A stretch of 64,000 bases of DNA from a candidate division FCPU426 bacterium (GTDB lineage Bacteria > Oederibacteriota > Muellerivitia > Muellerivitales > DAHXKG01), in NCBI GenBank assembly GCA_027366525.1, contig DAHXKG010000004.1:62001-126000 (forward strand), given 5' to 3'. Both the position numbers and the translations under genes were made by a program. The first letter of the stretch is position 1. Each line of letters begins with the position of its first letter. Below the pieces are notes generated by a model that saw only the letters and a list, made by a program, of their open reading frames with translations, did no database searches and was not told the origin of the DNA. Below, one piece after another: positions 41,321 through 50,236 of the stretch.

Positions 41321-41348
41321 TTGACATGATTGTTTTCGAACGTAAAAT
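41321..41348 (+). promoter_or_regulatory. promoter of the tRNA-Thr / tuf2 / secE cluster
   Basis: TTGACA (41321-41326), a 16-base spacer, then TAAAAT (41343-41348). It starts 8 bases after the aspA stop, and the tRNA gene begins about 22 bases downstream. Confidence 0.65.
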
Positions 41349-41369
41349 ACCTAAGCTTTAGACTTTCTT

Positions 41370-41445
41370 GCCCAAGTAGCTCAGTTGGCAGAGCACTTCC
41401 TTGGTAAGGAAGAGGTCACCGGTTCAATCCCGGTCTTGGGCTCCA
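41370..41445 (+). tRNA. tRNA-Thr (GGT)
   Basis: Acceptor stem GCCCAAG/CTTGGGC, D-arm GCTCAGTTGGCAGAGC, anticodon stem CTTCC/GGAAG with loop TTGGTAA (anticodon GGT), T-arm with GGTTCAATCCC, encoded CCA. It is 76 bases and lies directly upstream of tuf2, as threonine tRNAs do in other bacteria. Confidence 0.97.
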
Positions 41446-41506
41446 TGGTTGAGGCTTTAGACTTGGGTTAAGCTAAAAGGCAAGTGTAATTGAGGAGAGT
41501 AGAACA

Positions 41507-42697
41507 ATGGCGAAAGAGAAATTTGTACGCAGCAAACCACACGTGAATGTTGGAACGATCGGGCACGTGGATCATGGGAAGACAACCCTCACAGCGGCGA
41601 TCACAACGGTGCTTTCGAAGAAGGGATTAGCGCAAGCGAAAGGCTATGCGGATATAGACAATGCTCCGGAAGAACGCGAGCGAGGGGTGACGATAAATAC
41701 CTCCCATGTCGAGTATCAAACGGACAAGCGACACTATGCCCATGTGGATTGTCCAGGACACGCGGATTATATCAAGAACATGGTGACTGGGGCTGCACAA
41801 ATGGATGGAGCGATCTTGGTGGTATCCGCAGCGGACGGACCGATGCCACAAACTCGAGAACACATTCTACTGGCCCGCCAAGTAGGGGTGCCTTATATCG
41901 TAGTATTTTTGAATAAATGTGATATGGTAGACGATAAGGAATTATTGGAATTGGTGGAAGTCGAAGTGCGGGATTTGTTAACGAAGTATGGATTTCCGGG
42001 CGATAAAACGCCGGTGGTCAAAGGGTCAGCGACAAAAGCCCTCGAAGGCGACGGAGGGGAACTGGGCGAACCGGCCATATTGAAGTTGATGGAAGCCGTG
42101 GATAGTTATATACCGGAACCGAAACGGGATGTGGAGAAAGATTTTTTAATGGCCGTAGAGGATGTTTTTTCGATTACGGGTCGAGGGACCGTGGCAACGG
42201 GTCGAGTGGAACGTGGACGCGTGAAGGTAGGGGATGCGGTTGAGGTTGTGGGGATAAAACCGACGCGAGAGACGGTAGTCACCGGGATCGAGATGTTTCG
42301 AAAGATTATGGATGAAGCCCAAGCTGGGGATAATATTGGAGTGTTGTTGAGAGGGATCGAGAAGAAAGATATTGAGCGTGGACAAGTTGTGGCGAAGCCG
42401 AAATCCATCACTCCCCACAAGAAATTCAAGGGCGAAGTGTATGTATTGACGAAGGAAGAGGGGGGCAGACATACGCCGTTTTTCAATGGCTATCGGCCTC
42501 AATTTTATTTTAGGACGACGGATGTTACGGGAACCATTAAGTTGCCGGACGGAGTCGAGATGTGTATTCCGGGGGATAATATTTCGATGGAGATTGAATT
42601 GATGGCGGCGGTGGCGATGGAAAAGGAAGTTCGATTTGCCATTCGCGAAGGCGGACATACAGTGGGTGCGGGTGTTGTAACCCAAATTATTGAGTGA
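41507..42697 (+). CDS. tuf: elongation factor Tu, copy 2
   Basis: Same 396-residue protein as the copy at 20194 except Leu122 (CTG, changed base at 41871), the conserved family residue. Similarity between the copies drops off right before the ATG and about 17 bases after the stop, so the identical block matches the gene and its immediate downstream GAGGAT. Such sharp limits suggest frequent gene conversion. The context, tRNA-Thr before and rpmG, tRNA-Trp and secE after, is the classical tufB position. Confidence 0.98.
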   Translation: MAKEKFVRSKPHVNVGTIGHVDHGKTTLTAAITTVLSKKGLAQAKGYADIDNAPEERERGVTINTSHVEYQTDKRHYAHVDCPGHADYIKNMVTGAAQMDGAILVVSAADGPMPQTREHILLARQVGVPYIVVFLNKCDMVDDKELLELVEVEVRDLLTKYGFPGDKTPVVKGSATKALEGDGGELGEPAILKLMEAVDSYIPEPKRDVEKDFLMAVEDVFSITGRGTVATGRVERGRVKVGDAVEVVGIKPTRETVVTGIEMFRKIMDEAQAGDNIGVLLRGIEKKDIERGQVVAKPKSITPHKKFKGEVYVLTKEEGGRHTPFFNGYRPQFYFRTTDVTGTIKLPDGVEMCIPGDNISMEIELMAAVAMEKEVRFAIREGGHTVGAGVVTQIIE

Positions 42698-42709
42698 GGA
42701 TAAGGATTC

Positions 42710-42859
42710 ATGAGGGAGTTGATTACATTAGCTTGCAGTGATTGTAAGCGTCGGAATTATAATAGTACGCGTGATAAGAAAAAAAACACGACCAAGTTGG
42801 AAATAAAAAAATATTGTAAATGGTGCCGAAAACATACATTACATAAAGAGACCAAGTAA
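42710..42859 (+). CDS. rpmG: 50S ribosomal protein L33, zinc-binding type
   Basis: A 49-residue protein, [17 protein letters not shown] at the start. C9, C12, C36 and C39 form the zinc site. AAGGA precedes the ATG at 42710, and the end is HTLHKETK. It sits between tuf2 and tRNA-Trp, as in many bacteria. Confidence 0.95.
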   Translation: MRELITLACSDCKRRNYNSTRDKKKNTTKLEIKKYCKWCRKHTLHKETK

Positions 42860-42869
42860 ATTGTTTAGT

Positions 42870-42945
42870 AGGGCAGTAGCTCAATTGGTAGAGTTGCGGT
42901 CTCCAAAACCGCCGGTTGCAGGTTCAAGTCCTGCCTGCCCTGCCA
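42870..42945 (+). tRNA. tRNA-Trp (CCA)
   Basis: Acceptor stem AGGGCAG/CTGCCCT, anticodon stem GCGGT/ACCGC with loop CTCCAAA (anticodon CCA), T-arm with GGTTCAAGTCC, encoded CCA end. It has 76 bases, starting ten bases after rpmG. Confidence 0.97.
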
Positions 42946-43000
42946 TTGACTTAATCAAAAATAAAGTTTTGGACTGAAAGGATTGGGGTAAGACGCGATT

Positions 43001-43186
43001 ATGTTTCAAGCTCTCAAACAGTTTTTAGCAGAAGCTCGTGCTGAATTTAAAAAAATTTCTTGGCCGAATCGTGATGAAATTCGTGGATCGACTCTGGTAG
43101 TTTTGTTTTCAGTTTTTTTTATATTGTTAGTTTTGCTTTTATATGATGTAGTGATAAACAAGTTATTAAGTTTTGTGATGAAATAG
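43001..43186 (+). CDS. secE: preprotein translocase subunit SecE
   Basis: Small clamp subunit of the SecYEG channel. The 61 residues show the amphipathic helix FLAEARAEFKKISWPNRDEI and one transmembrane segment (about 30-52), the short single-span form. The ribosome-binding site is weak (GGGGTAAG at some distance). nusG follows after 15 bases, the standard pairing. Confidence 0.95.
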   Translation: MFQALKQFLAEARAEFKKISWPNRDEIRGSTLVVLFSVFFILLVLLLYDVVINKLLSFVMK

Positions 43187-43201
43187 GAGGATGGAAGTTC
43201 C

Positions 43202-43732
43202 ATGGCAAAGCGTTGGTATGTTATTAATACGTATTCAGGTTATGAAGCAAAAGTAAAGACGAATCTAGAAAATCGAATTAAAAGTATGAATATGGAAGAT
43301 AAAATTTTTCAAATACTCATCCCATCTGAAGAAGTTACAGAAACACGAGCAGGTAAAAAAAGAGTGGTGAATAAAAAATTTTTTCCAGGCTATATCTTGG
43401 TAGAGATGGATATGGATGAAAATTCATGGTCCGTTGTCCGTAATACACCTAAAGTGACCAGCTTTGTTGGATCCGGCAACCATCCCACACCGCTTCCCGA
43501 AGAAGAGATTACAGCTATTTTGGAGCATATCGGGAAACGGCGTGAACGAAGAGCCATGAAAAGTCAATTCGAAAAAGGGGATTTGGTTAAAGTAATGGAT
43601 GGCCCATTTGCGAATTTTTCTGGGTTGGTTGATGAAATTAACCCGGAGCGGGAACGCGTTAAAGTTATGGTAACTATTTTTGGTCGACAAACTCCGGTGG
43701 AACTAGAATTCCATCAGGTTGAAAAAGAATAA
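43202..43732 (+). CDS. nusG: transcription elongation factor NusG
   Basis: Binds the RNA polymerase clamp and couples it to Rho or to S10 on the ribosome. The 176 residues hold the NGN domain (WYVINTYSGYEAKVKTNLENR at the start, about 1-115) and a C-terminal KOW domain (FEKGDLVKVMDGPFANFSG, about 122-176). AGGAGG precedes ATG 43202. Confidence 0.97.
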   Translation: MAKRWYVINTYSGYEAKVKTNLENRIKSMNMEDKIFQILIPSEEVTETRAGKKRVVNKKFFPGYILVEMDMDENSWSVVRNTPKVTSFVGSGNHPTPLPEEEITAILEHIGKRRERRAMKSQFEKGDLVKVMDGPFANFSGLVDEINPERERVKVMVTIFGRQTPVELEFHQVEKE

Positions 43733-43750
43733 TTAGTAAACGAGGGTATC

Positions 43751-44176
43751 ATGGCAAAAGAAATTTCAGCAGTGGTCAAACTCCAAATTCCGGCGGGCAA
43801 AGCCAATCCAGCTCCTCCCGTGGGGCCGGCGTTGGGACAACATGGAGTTAATATTATGGAATTTTGCAAGCAGTTTAATGCTGCAACGCAATCTCAAGAA
43901 GGATTGATTATTCCAGTAGTGATTTCAATCTATAAAGATCGGTCATTTACATTTATTACCAAGACTCCCCCGGCGGCTGTGTTGTTAAAACGCTCGGCGG
44001 GTTTGGCTAAGGCCTCGGCCATTCCTAACAAAACTAAAGTGGGGAAGGTGACAGCCAAACAAGTGGAAGAAATTGCGAAAACTAAATTTCCAGATTTAAA
44101 TACCATTAAATTGGATTCGGCTATTCGGATGGTGGAAGGTACAGCTCGAAGCATGGGAATTGAAATTCAAAAATAA
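43751..44176 (+). CDS. rplK: 50S ribosomal protein L11
   Basis: Base of the L7/L12 stalk and site of thiostrepton action and stringent-response sensing. The 141 residues show [20 protein letters not shown] and the C-terminal RNA-binding domain ending [11 protein letters not shown]. Family length; GAGG upstream. Confidence 0.97.
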   Translation: MAKEISAVVKLQIPAGKANPAPPVGPALGQHGVNIMEFCKQFNAATQSQEGLIIPVVISIYKDRSFTFITKTPPAAVLLKRSAGLAKASAIPNKTKVGKVTAKQVEEIAKTKFPDLNTIKLDSAIRMVEGTARSMGIEIQK

Positions 44177-44230
44177 ATTTGAATAAATATGGGAGTCGAT
44201 TTTTCGACGTTAGAACCATAGGAGGTAATT

Positions 44231-44947
44231 ATGGCAAAGTATATCAGTAAACGACATCAGCAGAACCTTAAGGCGATTGATCGAACGAAAAAGTATTCTG
44301 TCGATGAAGCTGTTGCACTTCTGAAAAAAGTTTCAAATGCCAAGTTCATTGAAACATTAGAGTTGCATGTACGGCTCGGTGTTGATACCAAAAAAGCAGA
44401 TCAACAAATTCGGGGAACGGTTCTGTTACCGAGCGGAACTGGGAAAACTTTGAAAGTGGCGGTTTTAGCCAAGGGTGAAAAAATTAAAGAAGCAGAAGCA
44501 GCCGGTGCCGATATTGCTGGCGATAATGATTTGGTTGAAAAAATAGCGGCTGGTTTTATGGATTTTGATGTATTGGTTGCAACGCCCGATATTATGCGAG
44601 AAGCTGGGCGTTTGGGAAAGGTTCTTGGGCCTCGGGGATTGATGCCGAATCCCAAAGCCGGAACAGTTACTTTGGAAATCGGAAAAGCGGTAAAGGAAAT
44701 CAAAGCGGGGAAAGTGGAATACCGAGTTGATGAACAAGGTATTTGTCATTTGGGAATTGGAAAAATGAATTTTACAGAAGCCCAAATGTCTGAAAATGTT
44801 AAAGTGGTTATTCAGGCGTTATTAGGCGCAAAACCATCTTCCGCTCGAGGAACCTATTTGATATCGGGATTTTTAACTTCAACCATGGGTCCGAGTATTT
44901 CATTGGATTTATCTGAATTTCTAAAGAGTGATAAGGAAGAAATATAG
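44231..44947 (+). CDS. rplA: 50S ribosomal protein L1
   Basis: Mobile L1 stalk protein at the E site; in many bacteria it also represses the rplKA mRNA. The 238 residues contain PSGTGKTLKVAVLAKGEK and GPRGLMPNPKAGTVT. AGGAGG lies just before the ATG, 54 bases after rplK. Confidence 0.97.
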   Translation: MAKYISKRHQQNLKAIDRTKKYSVDEAVALLKKVSNAKFIETLELHVRLGVDTKKADQQIRGTVLLPSGTGKTLKVAVLAKGEKIKEAEAAGADIAGDNDLVEKIAAGFMDFDVLVATPDIMREAGRLGKVLGPRGLMPNPKAGTVTLEIGKAVKEIKAGKVEYRVDEQGICHLGIGKMNFTEAQMSENVKVVIQALLGAKPSSARGTYLISGFLTSTMGPSISLDLSEFLKSDKEEI

Positions 44948-44974
44948 TAAAATATTGATAAGTCAAAAGAATGG

Positions 44975-45110
44975 AAAGTCGAAGACAGCAGGTGTTCTAA
45001 CAGAACTTAATAAGGCCTGCCGAGACGTTTTTGAATGATTCGTTGAGTTTACTCAAACCCTTTATTCGAGCGTTTCGAATAAGGGGTTTTTAGTTTTATC
45101 AAAGTACTTA
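44975..45110 (+). ncRNA. L10 leader (ribosomal protein leader of rplJL)
   Basis: The segment around 44977-45025 has the conserved L10-leader pattern: GAAGACAGCAGG, a GTTC/GAAC hairpin, then TTAATAAGGCCTGCCGAG. The GCAGG/CCTGC stem closes the structure. In other bacteria L10(L12)4 binds this element and controls expression. An intrinsic terminator follows before rplJ, preceded by a small TTGAGT/ACTCAA dyad, so the control here is probably by attenuation. Confidence 0.85.
45055..45093 (+). terminator. attenuator terminator in the L10 leader
   Basis: A 15-base stem (45055-45069 with 45075-45089, one G-T wobble), loop GCGTT, then a T-rich tail. It ends about 32 bases before the rplJ start. Confidence 0.85.
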
Positions 45111-45124
45111 AGGAGGTGATTTTT

Positions 45125-45655
45125 TTGAAAGCAGCACAAGAGCCTAAACAAGATAAAGTTCAAGCAATTGAAGCTTTGGTTCAAACCTTTCAAAAATCGA
45201 AATCAACGGTTTTGACGGGATTTTCCGGGTTGACGGTTGAAGAAGTAACTCAGCTTCGAATGCAACTTTCGAAACAAAAAGTTGAATACCAGGTGGTAAA
45301 AAACAATTTGGCGCGCCTTGCTTTAAATCGGGTTAACGTAATGGACTTGGATGATTTATTTACAGGACCTACGGCGATAGCTTTTTCCATGGACGATGCA
45401 TTGGCATCGGCTCGAATTCTTTCTAAGTTTTCGAAAGACCATGAGAAATTATCGATTAAAGGTGGTTGGATGAGTGGAAAGAAGCTTACCTCTCAGGATG
45501 TCAAAGCTTTAGCCCTTCTTCCATCAAGAGAAGTATTGATAGCTCAATTACTTGGCAGTTTGCAATCGCCTATTCAAGGATTGACAGTCGTCCTGTCTGG
45601 AGTTCTACGAAAGTTCGTAATTGCGCTTAATGAAGTCGCTAAACAAAAAAAATAA
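45125..45655 (+). CDS. rplJ: 50S ribosomal protein L10
   Basis: Anchors the L7/L12 stalk. The start is TTG 45125, eight bases after AGGAGG (45111-45116); the in-frame GTG at 45116 overlaps that site and is rejected. The 176 residues show KSTVLTGFSGLTVEEVTQLR, VVKNNLARLAL and a C-terminal helix that binds L12 dimers. Confidence 0.95.
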   Translation: MKAAQEPKQDKVQAIEALVQTFQKSKSTVLTGFSGLTVEEVTQLRMQLSKQKVEYQVVKNNLARLALNRVNVMDLDDLFTGPTAIAFSMDDALASARILSKFSKDHEKLSIKGGWMSGKKLTSQDVKALALLPSREVLIAQLLGSLQSPIQGLTVVLSGVLRKFVIALNEVAKQKK

Positions 45656-45681
45656 ATTAATAAAATTTCAGGAGGATGGAG

Positions 45682-46065
45682 ATGGGAACAGTAACAAAAG
45701 ATGAATTGATTAATGCTATTGAACAAATGAGTGTTTTAGAGTTAAGCGATTTAGTAAAAACGCTCGAAAATAAGTTTGGTGTATCGGCTGCAGCACCAGT
45801 TGCAGTGGCGGTTTCAGGTGGTGCGGCTGCAGGAGCGGCGGTTTCCGAAGAAAAAACAGGGTATGATGTAATATTAAAATCAGCTGGTGGAAATAAAATT
45901 TCCGTGATCAAAGTTGTTCGAGAAGTGACTGGATTGGGTTTGAAAGAAGCCAAAGACTTAGTCGATGGCGCTCCCAAACCGATTAAAACAGGCGTTTCGA
46001 AGTCTGAAGCTGATGAAATTGCAGGGAAGTTCAAAGAATCCGGTGCTGAGTTGGAAATCAAGTAA
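45682..46065 (+). CDS. rplL: 50S ribosomal protein L7/L12
   Basis: Multi-copy stalk protein that recruits translational GTPases. ATG 45682 lies six bases after GGAGG; an ATG at 45676 touches the SD and is unlikely. The 127 residues have the N-terminal dimer domain, an Ala/Gly/Val hinge (about 38-58) and the C-terminal domain with [23 protein letters not shown] (cited in part). The downstream 68 bases before tmk show no terminator. Confidence 0.97.
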   Translation: MGTVTKDELINAIEQMSVLELSDLVKTLENKFGVSAAAPVAVAVSGGAAAGAAVSEEKTGYDVILKSAGGNKISVIKVVREVTGLGLKEAKDLVDGAPKPIKTGVSKSEADEIAGKFKESGAELEIK

Positions 46066-46133
46066 CTCTAAATTTAAATTAGATTATGATCATTGGATTT
46101 GCTTGTGAATCTGATAAATGATGAAGATAGGTA

Positions 46134-46790
46134 ATGTCACAATTATTTAAAAAACAAGGCGGACTTATTACTTTTGAAGGTCCGGAGGGTGCAGGTAAAA
46201 CGACTCAGCTCGAGCGGCTGTTTAATTACTTTAAAGCCCAGAAGATTCCTTGTATTAGAACTCGGGAACCCGGTGGGGCTCAGTCGGTTTCTAGGCTTCG
46301 CAAGCAAATTCTTCATGAATTAAAAAAACCTTTATGTCAGGAGACGGAACTTTTTTTCTTTTTGGCTGATCGATCACAACATGTAAATGAGCTTATTCAG
46401 CCAAATTTAAAAAAAGGTAAGTGGATTTTATGTGATCGATATACCGATTCGACATTAGCTTATCAAGGTGGGGGTAGGGGTTTTGACCTAAACGATTTGA
46501 GGATCATGAATCGTATTTCATCCAAAGGTATTCAGCCCACCATAACGATTTTGATGGATATTAAGGCTCAAGTGGGACTTCAACGAGTTCAAAAGCGAGG
46601 AAAGCAGGATCGTCTGCAAGATCGTATGGAAAGAGAAGCCCTTTCATTTCATAATCGGGTGAGGCAAACGTACCGCCAGTTAGCGCAGAGTGAGCCGCAA
46701 CGGTTTATTGTTTTAAATGCATCCAAAAGTCCTGATGAAATTTTTGATAACCTTTTGAAACAGTTACGGCAACGACGTTTCCTGGATTGA
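46134..46790 (+). CDS. tmk: thymidylate kinase
   Basis: Phosphorylates dTMP to dTDP. The 218 residues have the P-loop EGPEGAGKTTQ (G16-T23), the TREPGG motif and DRYTDSTLAYQGGGRG. It heads a tightly packed group with holB, metG and tatD, a common grouping in bacteria. Confidence 0.96.
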   Translation: MSQLFKKQGGLITFEGPEGAGKTTQLERLFNYFKAQKIPCIRTREPGGAQSVSRLRKQILHELKKPLCQETELFFFLADRSQHVNELIQPNLKKGKWILCDRYTDSTLAYQGGGRGFDLNDLRIMNRISSKGIQPTITILMDIKAQVGLQRVQKRGKQDRLQDRMEREALSFHNRVRQTYRQLAQSEPQRFIVLNASKSPDEIFDNLLKQLRQRRFLD

Positions 46791-46794
46791 AGGC

Positions 46795-47853
46795 ATGAAA
46801 TTAGAATTGAACCATCACATTACGATTCCTAAATTATCCCAATTAATTTTAGCTGACGAAAGTCGTCTGTTTTTAATGCAGACTATTCAGAATCCTGGGT
46901 CGATCACTTTTTTATTCGTCGGTCCAGAAGGCTCTGGAAAGAAAACCGCTGCTTTTGCCATGATTCGTTCTCTCTTCTGTCAGACGCCTCATGAAGTATC
47001 CCCGTGTCGAATTTGTCAACAAGTATTGAATAAGGTTCATCCAGATATGGTTTGGGTCGAAAATGAAGAAGGAAAAAACAAGTTAACCGTTGAGCAAGTC
47101 CGCGGTTTGCAGAAAAAAATAAGTGTTTTACCGTTAACCGCGGATTTCCATGTGGTTGTTATACCAGAAGCGGAACTTCTGAATTTAGAGGCACAAAATG
47201 CACTGTTAAAAACGCTTGAGGAGCCTCCTGCCAATACGATCACGATCTTAATTTCCAAGCAAACGGGATCGCTTTTACCAACTGTGTTATCGAGGTGTCG
47301 TATGGTTCGTTTTCGACCTTACACCGTGGCGGAACTCAAAAAAATTCTCATGACTCATTGGAATTGGAATGAATCAGAAGCCCAACAAGCAGCTTCGCAA
47401 TGCAATGGAAATTTATTGTCAGCTTTACAATTTTCTGATTCCCGATGGGACGATTTTTCAACGAAAGTTGTTGCTGATTTTGATCGTTCATTGTCCAGCC
47501 ACGCTGCTCTTTTTATCGCATGCATTCATGAATATGAACAATGGGAACCGGACATTTTGGAAATTTCAGGCGTTACGCCGACTCAACGCAAATCCCGAGT
47601 ATTTCAAACGGCGCTTCAAGTTTATTCTCGAATTTGGGAACGTCGGTTGCGAGGCGAAGAATCGATCCCAGCATCCTTGGATTTACTTGCCCCGATTTTT
47701 GTTTTAGAATGCCTTCAACAACATATCGATTTACTGGAAACGTATTTGTCTCCAAGGATGATTATTGACCATTTTTTTATCACTCTTCGTAATGGATTTC
47801 AAACGGGTTATTTGGAAAAAAAATCTTTATTTGATTGGGTAGCTCAACTTTGA
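46795..47853 (+). CDS. holB: DNA polymerase III delta' subunit (clamp loader)
   Basis: AAA+ family clamp-loader subunit. The 352 residues hold the P-loop GPEGSGKKT (43-51), a small cysteine cluster (CQTP...CRIC), VVIPEAELLNLEAQNALLKTLEEPP and LPTVLSRCRMVRF. A DnaX tau/gamma protein is usually much longer, so delta' fits the length and the tmk neighbour. It starts five bases after tmk. Confidence 0.88.
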   Translation: MKLELNHHITIPKLSQLILADESRLFLMQTIQNPGSITFLFVGPEGSGKKTAAFAMIRSLFCQTPHEVSPCRICQQVLNKVHPDMVWVENEEGKNKLTVEQVRGLQKKISVLPLTADFHVVVIPEAELLNLEAQNALLKTLEEPPANTITILISKQTGSLLPTVLSRCRMVRFRPYTVAELKKILMTHWNWNESEAQQAASQCNGNLLSALQFSDSRWDDFSTKVVADFDRSLSSHAALFIACIHEYEQWEPDILEISGVTPTQRKSRVFQTALQVYSRIWERRLRGEESIPASLDLLAPIFVLECLQQHIDLLETYLSPRMIIDHFFITLRNGFQTGYLEKKSLFDWVAQL

Positions 47854-47863
47854 ACAGGGAACA

Positions 47864-49414
47864 ATGATGCAAGAAACAAAAAAGAAATTTTATGTGACCA
47901 CACCCATTTATTATATTAACGATGTTCCGCATATCGGACATGCCTATACGACGATTGGAGCTGATGTTTTGGCGCGATTTAAGCGTATGGATGGATGGGA
48001 TGTTTTTTTTCTGACCGGCACGGATGAGCATGGGCAGAAAATCGAAAAGGCCGCCAAAGAACGAGGCTTAACTCCCCAGCAATTGACTGATCAAATTGTG
48101 GTCCGATTTCAAGAAGCATGGAAAAAACTCGGTATTACGTATAGTCGGTTTATTCGAACTACTGAAATCAGTCACAAACGGGCCGCTCAAATGTTTTTTG
48201 AAAAAGTTTTTAAAAATCAATTTATTTATAAGGGACACTACGAAGGATGGTATTGTTTGCCCGATGAAAAATTCTTACTACCTTCAGAAGTGATCAATGA
48301 AAAATGCCCGGATTGTGGTCGTCCGGTAGAGCGCTTAAAAGAAGAAAATTATTTTTTTTCGATGTCCAAATTTCAAAATGCGTTAACGCAATATTTGGAA
48401 GAGCATCCAGAATTTGTTCAGCCCTTGAGTCGAAAAAATGAATTGGTTAATAACTTTATTAAACCGGGATTAACGGATGTGTGTATTACGCGTTCATCCG
48501 TTCAATGGGGTATTGCGGCACCGGTTCCAGAAAAGTCCATTCTATATGTCTGGTTTGATGCGCTCATTAATTACTTGAGTGGGATTGGATGGCCCGATGA
48601 CTTGGAAACGTTTCATCGATACTGGCCAGCCGATGTTCATTTGATTGGGAAGGATATTCTGCGATTTCATGCAACCCTTTGGCCAGCTATGTTATTGGCG
48701 GCGGAAATTCCACTTCCGAAAAAAGTTTTTGGAACAGGGTTTATTACCATGAATGGACAAAAAATGTCCAAAAGCTTAGGAAACGTAATTGATCCACTTG
48801 CCATTGCAGACCAGTATAGTCCAGATGCACTGCGATATTTTTTATTGCGGGAGATTCCATTTGGCGTGGATGGCGATTTTAGTATGGAGTCGTTTCAATT
48901 GCGATTTAATGGGGATTTGGCCAATGATTTGGGCAATTTGATTCATCGAAGCTTAAGCATGCTGGAAAGATATTTTGACGGGGTGATTCCTGAAAATCCG
49001 AATCCCTCACCAGCCGAGACCGAACTAAAAACCCTTGCCACGCAATATGCAACTCAAGCACGTCTTCAAATCGAGGAAATGGCTTTTCCAGCGATATTGA
49101 CACTCATTTGGACTTTGGTCAAACGAGCGAACAAATATATTGAGGACAGTGCTCCCTGGAAGGTTGCGGCGGATTCTGCTCAACGAGCAAGATTGCAAAC
49201 GATTCTTTATACGTTGATGGAAGTTCTCCGCGTGGTTGCACTAGCGTTGGCTCCTTTTATGCCATTTACAGCGGAATCCATTTGGAGTCAATTGGGATTT
49301 TCAGATTCAATTTTTAATCATGGACTGGAAGAAACCGAAGAGTGGGCTAAAATTCCTTCAGGACAAAAAATTTCTAAAAAAAATCCCTTATTTCCTAGGA
49401 TTGATCGATCGTAA
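47864..49414 (+). CDS. metG: methionyl-tRNA synthetase
   Basis: Charges initiator and elongator tRNA-Met. The 516 residues include HIGH at 23-26 and KMSKS at 300-304. The connective peptide keeps only part of the zinc knuckle: GWYC is followed by LPDEK rather than a second cysteine, then CPDC, three cysteines in all. The C-terminal tRNA-binding (EMAP-like) domain of longer forms is absent. It starts 11 bases after holB. Confidence 0.96.
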   Translation: MMQETKKKFYVTTPIYYINDVPHIGHAYTTIGADVLARFKRMDGWDVFFLTGTDEHGQKIEKAAKERGLTPQQLTDQIVVRFQEAWKKLGITYSRFIRTTEISHKRAAQMFFEKVFKNQFIYKGHYEGWYCLPDEKFLLPSEVINEKCPDCGRPVERLKEENYFFSMSKFQNALTQYLEEHPEFVQPLSRKNELVNNFIKPGLTDVCITRSSVQWGIAAPVPEKSILYVWFDALINYLSGIGWPDDLETFHRYWPADVHLIGKDILRFHATLWPAMLLAAEIPLPKKVFGTGFITMNGQKMSKSLGNVIDPLAIADQYSPDALRYFLLREIPFGVDGDFSMESFQLRFNGDLANDLGNLIHRSLSMLERYFDGVIPENPNPSPAETELKTLATQYATQARLQIEEMAFPAILTLIWTLVKRANKYIEDSAPWKVAADSAQRARLQTILYTLMEVLRVVALALAPFMPFTAESIWSQLGFSDSIFNHGLEETEEWAKIPSGQKISKKNPLFPRIDRS

Positions 49415-49435
49415 GATTTAAGCAAGGAATTTATA

Positions 49436-50236
49436 ATGGAACTGATTGATACACATTGTCATTTATATGATCTGCAATTTTCGTCGGATCGTGAAGAAGT
49501 CTTGAATCGGGCTTGGGCCGCTGGAATCAAAAAGCTGGTTGTAATCGGAACGGCATATGACACGTCGAAGGCCGCATATCAACTCGCCCAACAAGATCCT
49601 TCCAGAATTTTTCATACCATTGGAATCCATCCGACCGATATCGAAGGATGGGGATCATCGGATTTTTGCCAATTGACGGATTTGATTGATGCGACACACC
49701 CAGTTGCGATTGGGGAAATCGGGTTGGATTATTTTCATGATTCCGATCCAATCCAACAGCGACACGTGTTTATTCAAATGCTTCAATTGGCTGAGCAAAA
49801 AAATATTCCAGTAGTCATTCATGCACGGGAAGCTCATGAAGATCTATATGCCATTCTTAAAGAACATCAAAAACTGCTACAAGGCATTCTGCTTCACTGT
49901 TATTCGTCGGGTCCCAACTGGGTAGAATTGTTTTCGGAATTAGGATGTGTTTTTTCTTTTGGAGGACCAGTCACTTTTAAAAATGGAGAACAACATCGTG
50001 AAGCAGTTCGGCGCGTTCCGTTAAATCGAATTGTTCTGGAAACCGATGCACCCTATTTAGCACCACATCCGCACCGGGGCAAACGAAACGAACCCTCTTT
50101 TATTCAATGGACAGCTCAAACCGTGGCTCATGAAAAATCCATGACATTGGAGGAGTTGGCTTTGATCACCTCCAAAACGGCTCGAATTTTTTTTAAATTA
50201 CCTGAGGGTTTAAATAAAAAGGAAATAGCCTCATGA
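49436..50236 (+). CDS. tatD: TatD family metal-dependent DNase
   Basis: A TIM-barrel hydrolase of 266 residues, probably a 3'-5' nuclease in DNA repair. DTHCHLYD near the start, GEIGLDYFHD, VVIHAREA and LETDAPYLAPHPHRGKRNEP carry the metal ligands. The genomic link with metG and holB is common. Its ATGA overlap with trpD joins it to the tryptophan genes. Confidence 0.92.
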   Translation: MELIDTHCHLYDLQFSSDREEVLNRAWAAGIKKLVVIGTAYDTSKAAYQLAQQDPSRIFHTIGIHPTDIEGWGSSDFCQLTDLIDATHPVAIGEIGLDYFHDSDPIQQRHVFIQMLQLAEQKNIPVVIHAREAHEDLYAILKEHQKLLQGILLHCYSSGPNWVELFSELGCVFSFGGPVTFKNGEQHREAVRRVPLNRIVLETDAPYLAPHPHRGKRNEPSFIQWTAQTVAHEKSMTLEELALITSKTARIFFKLPEGLNKKEIAS

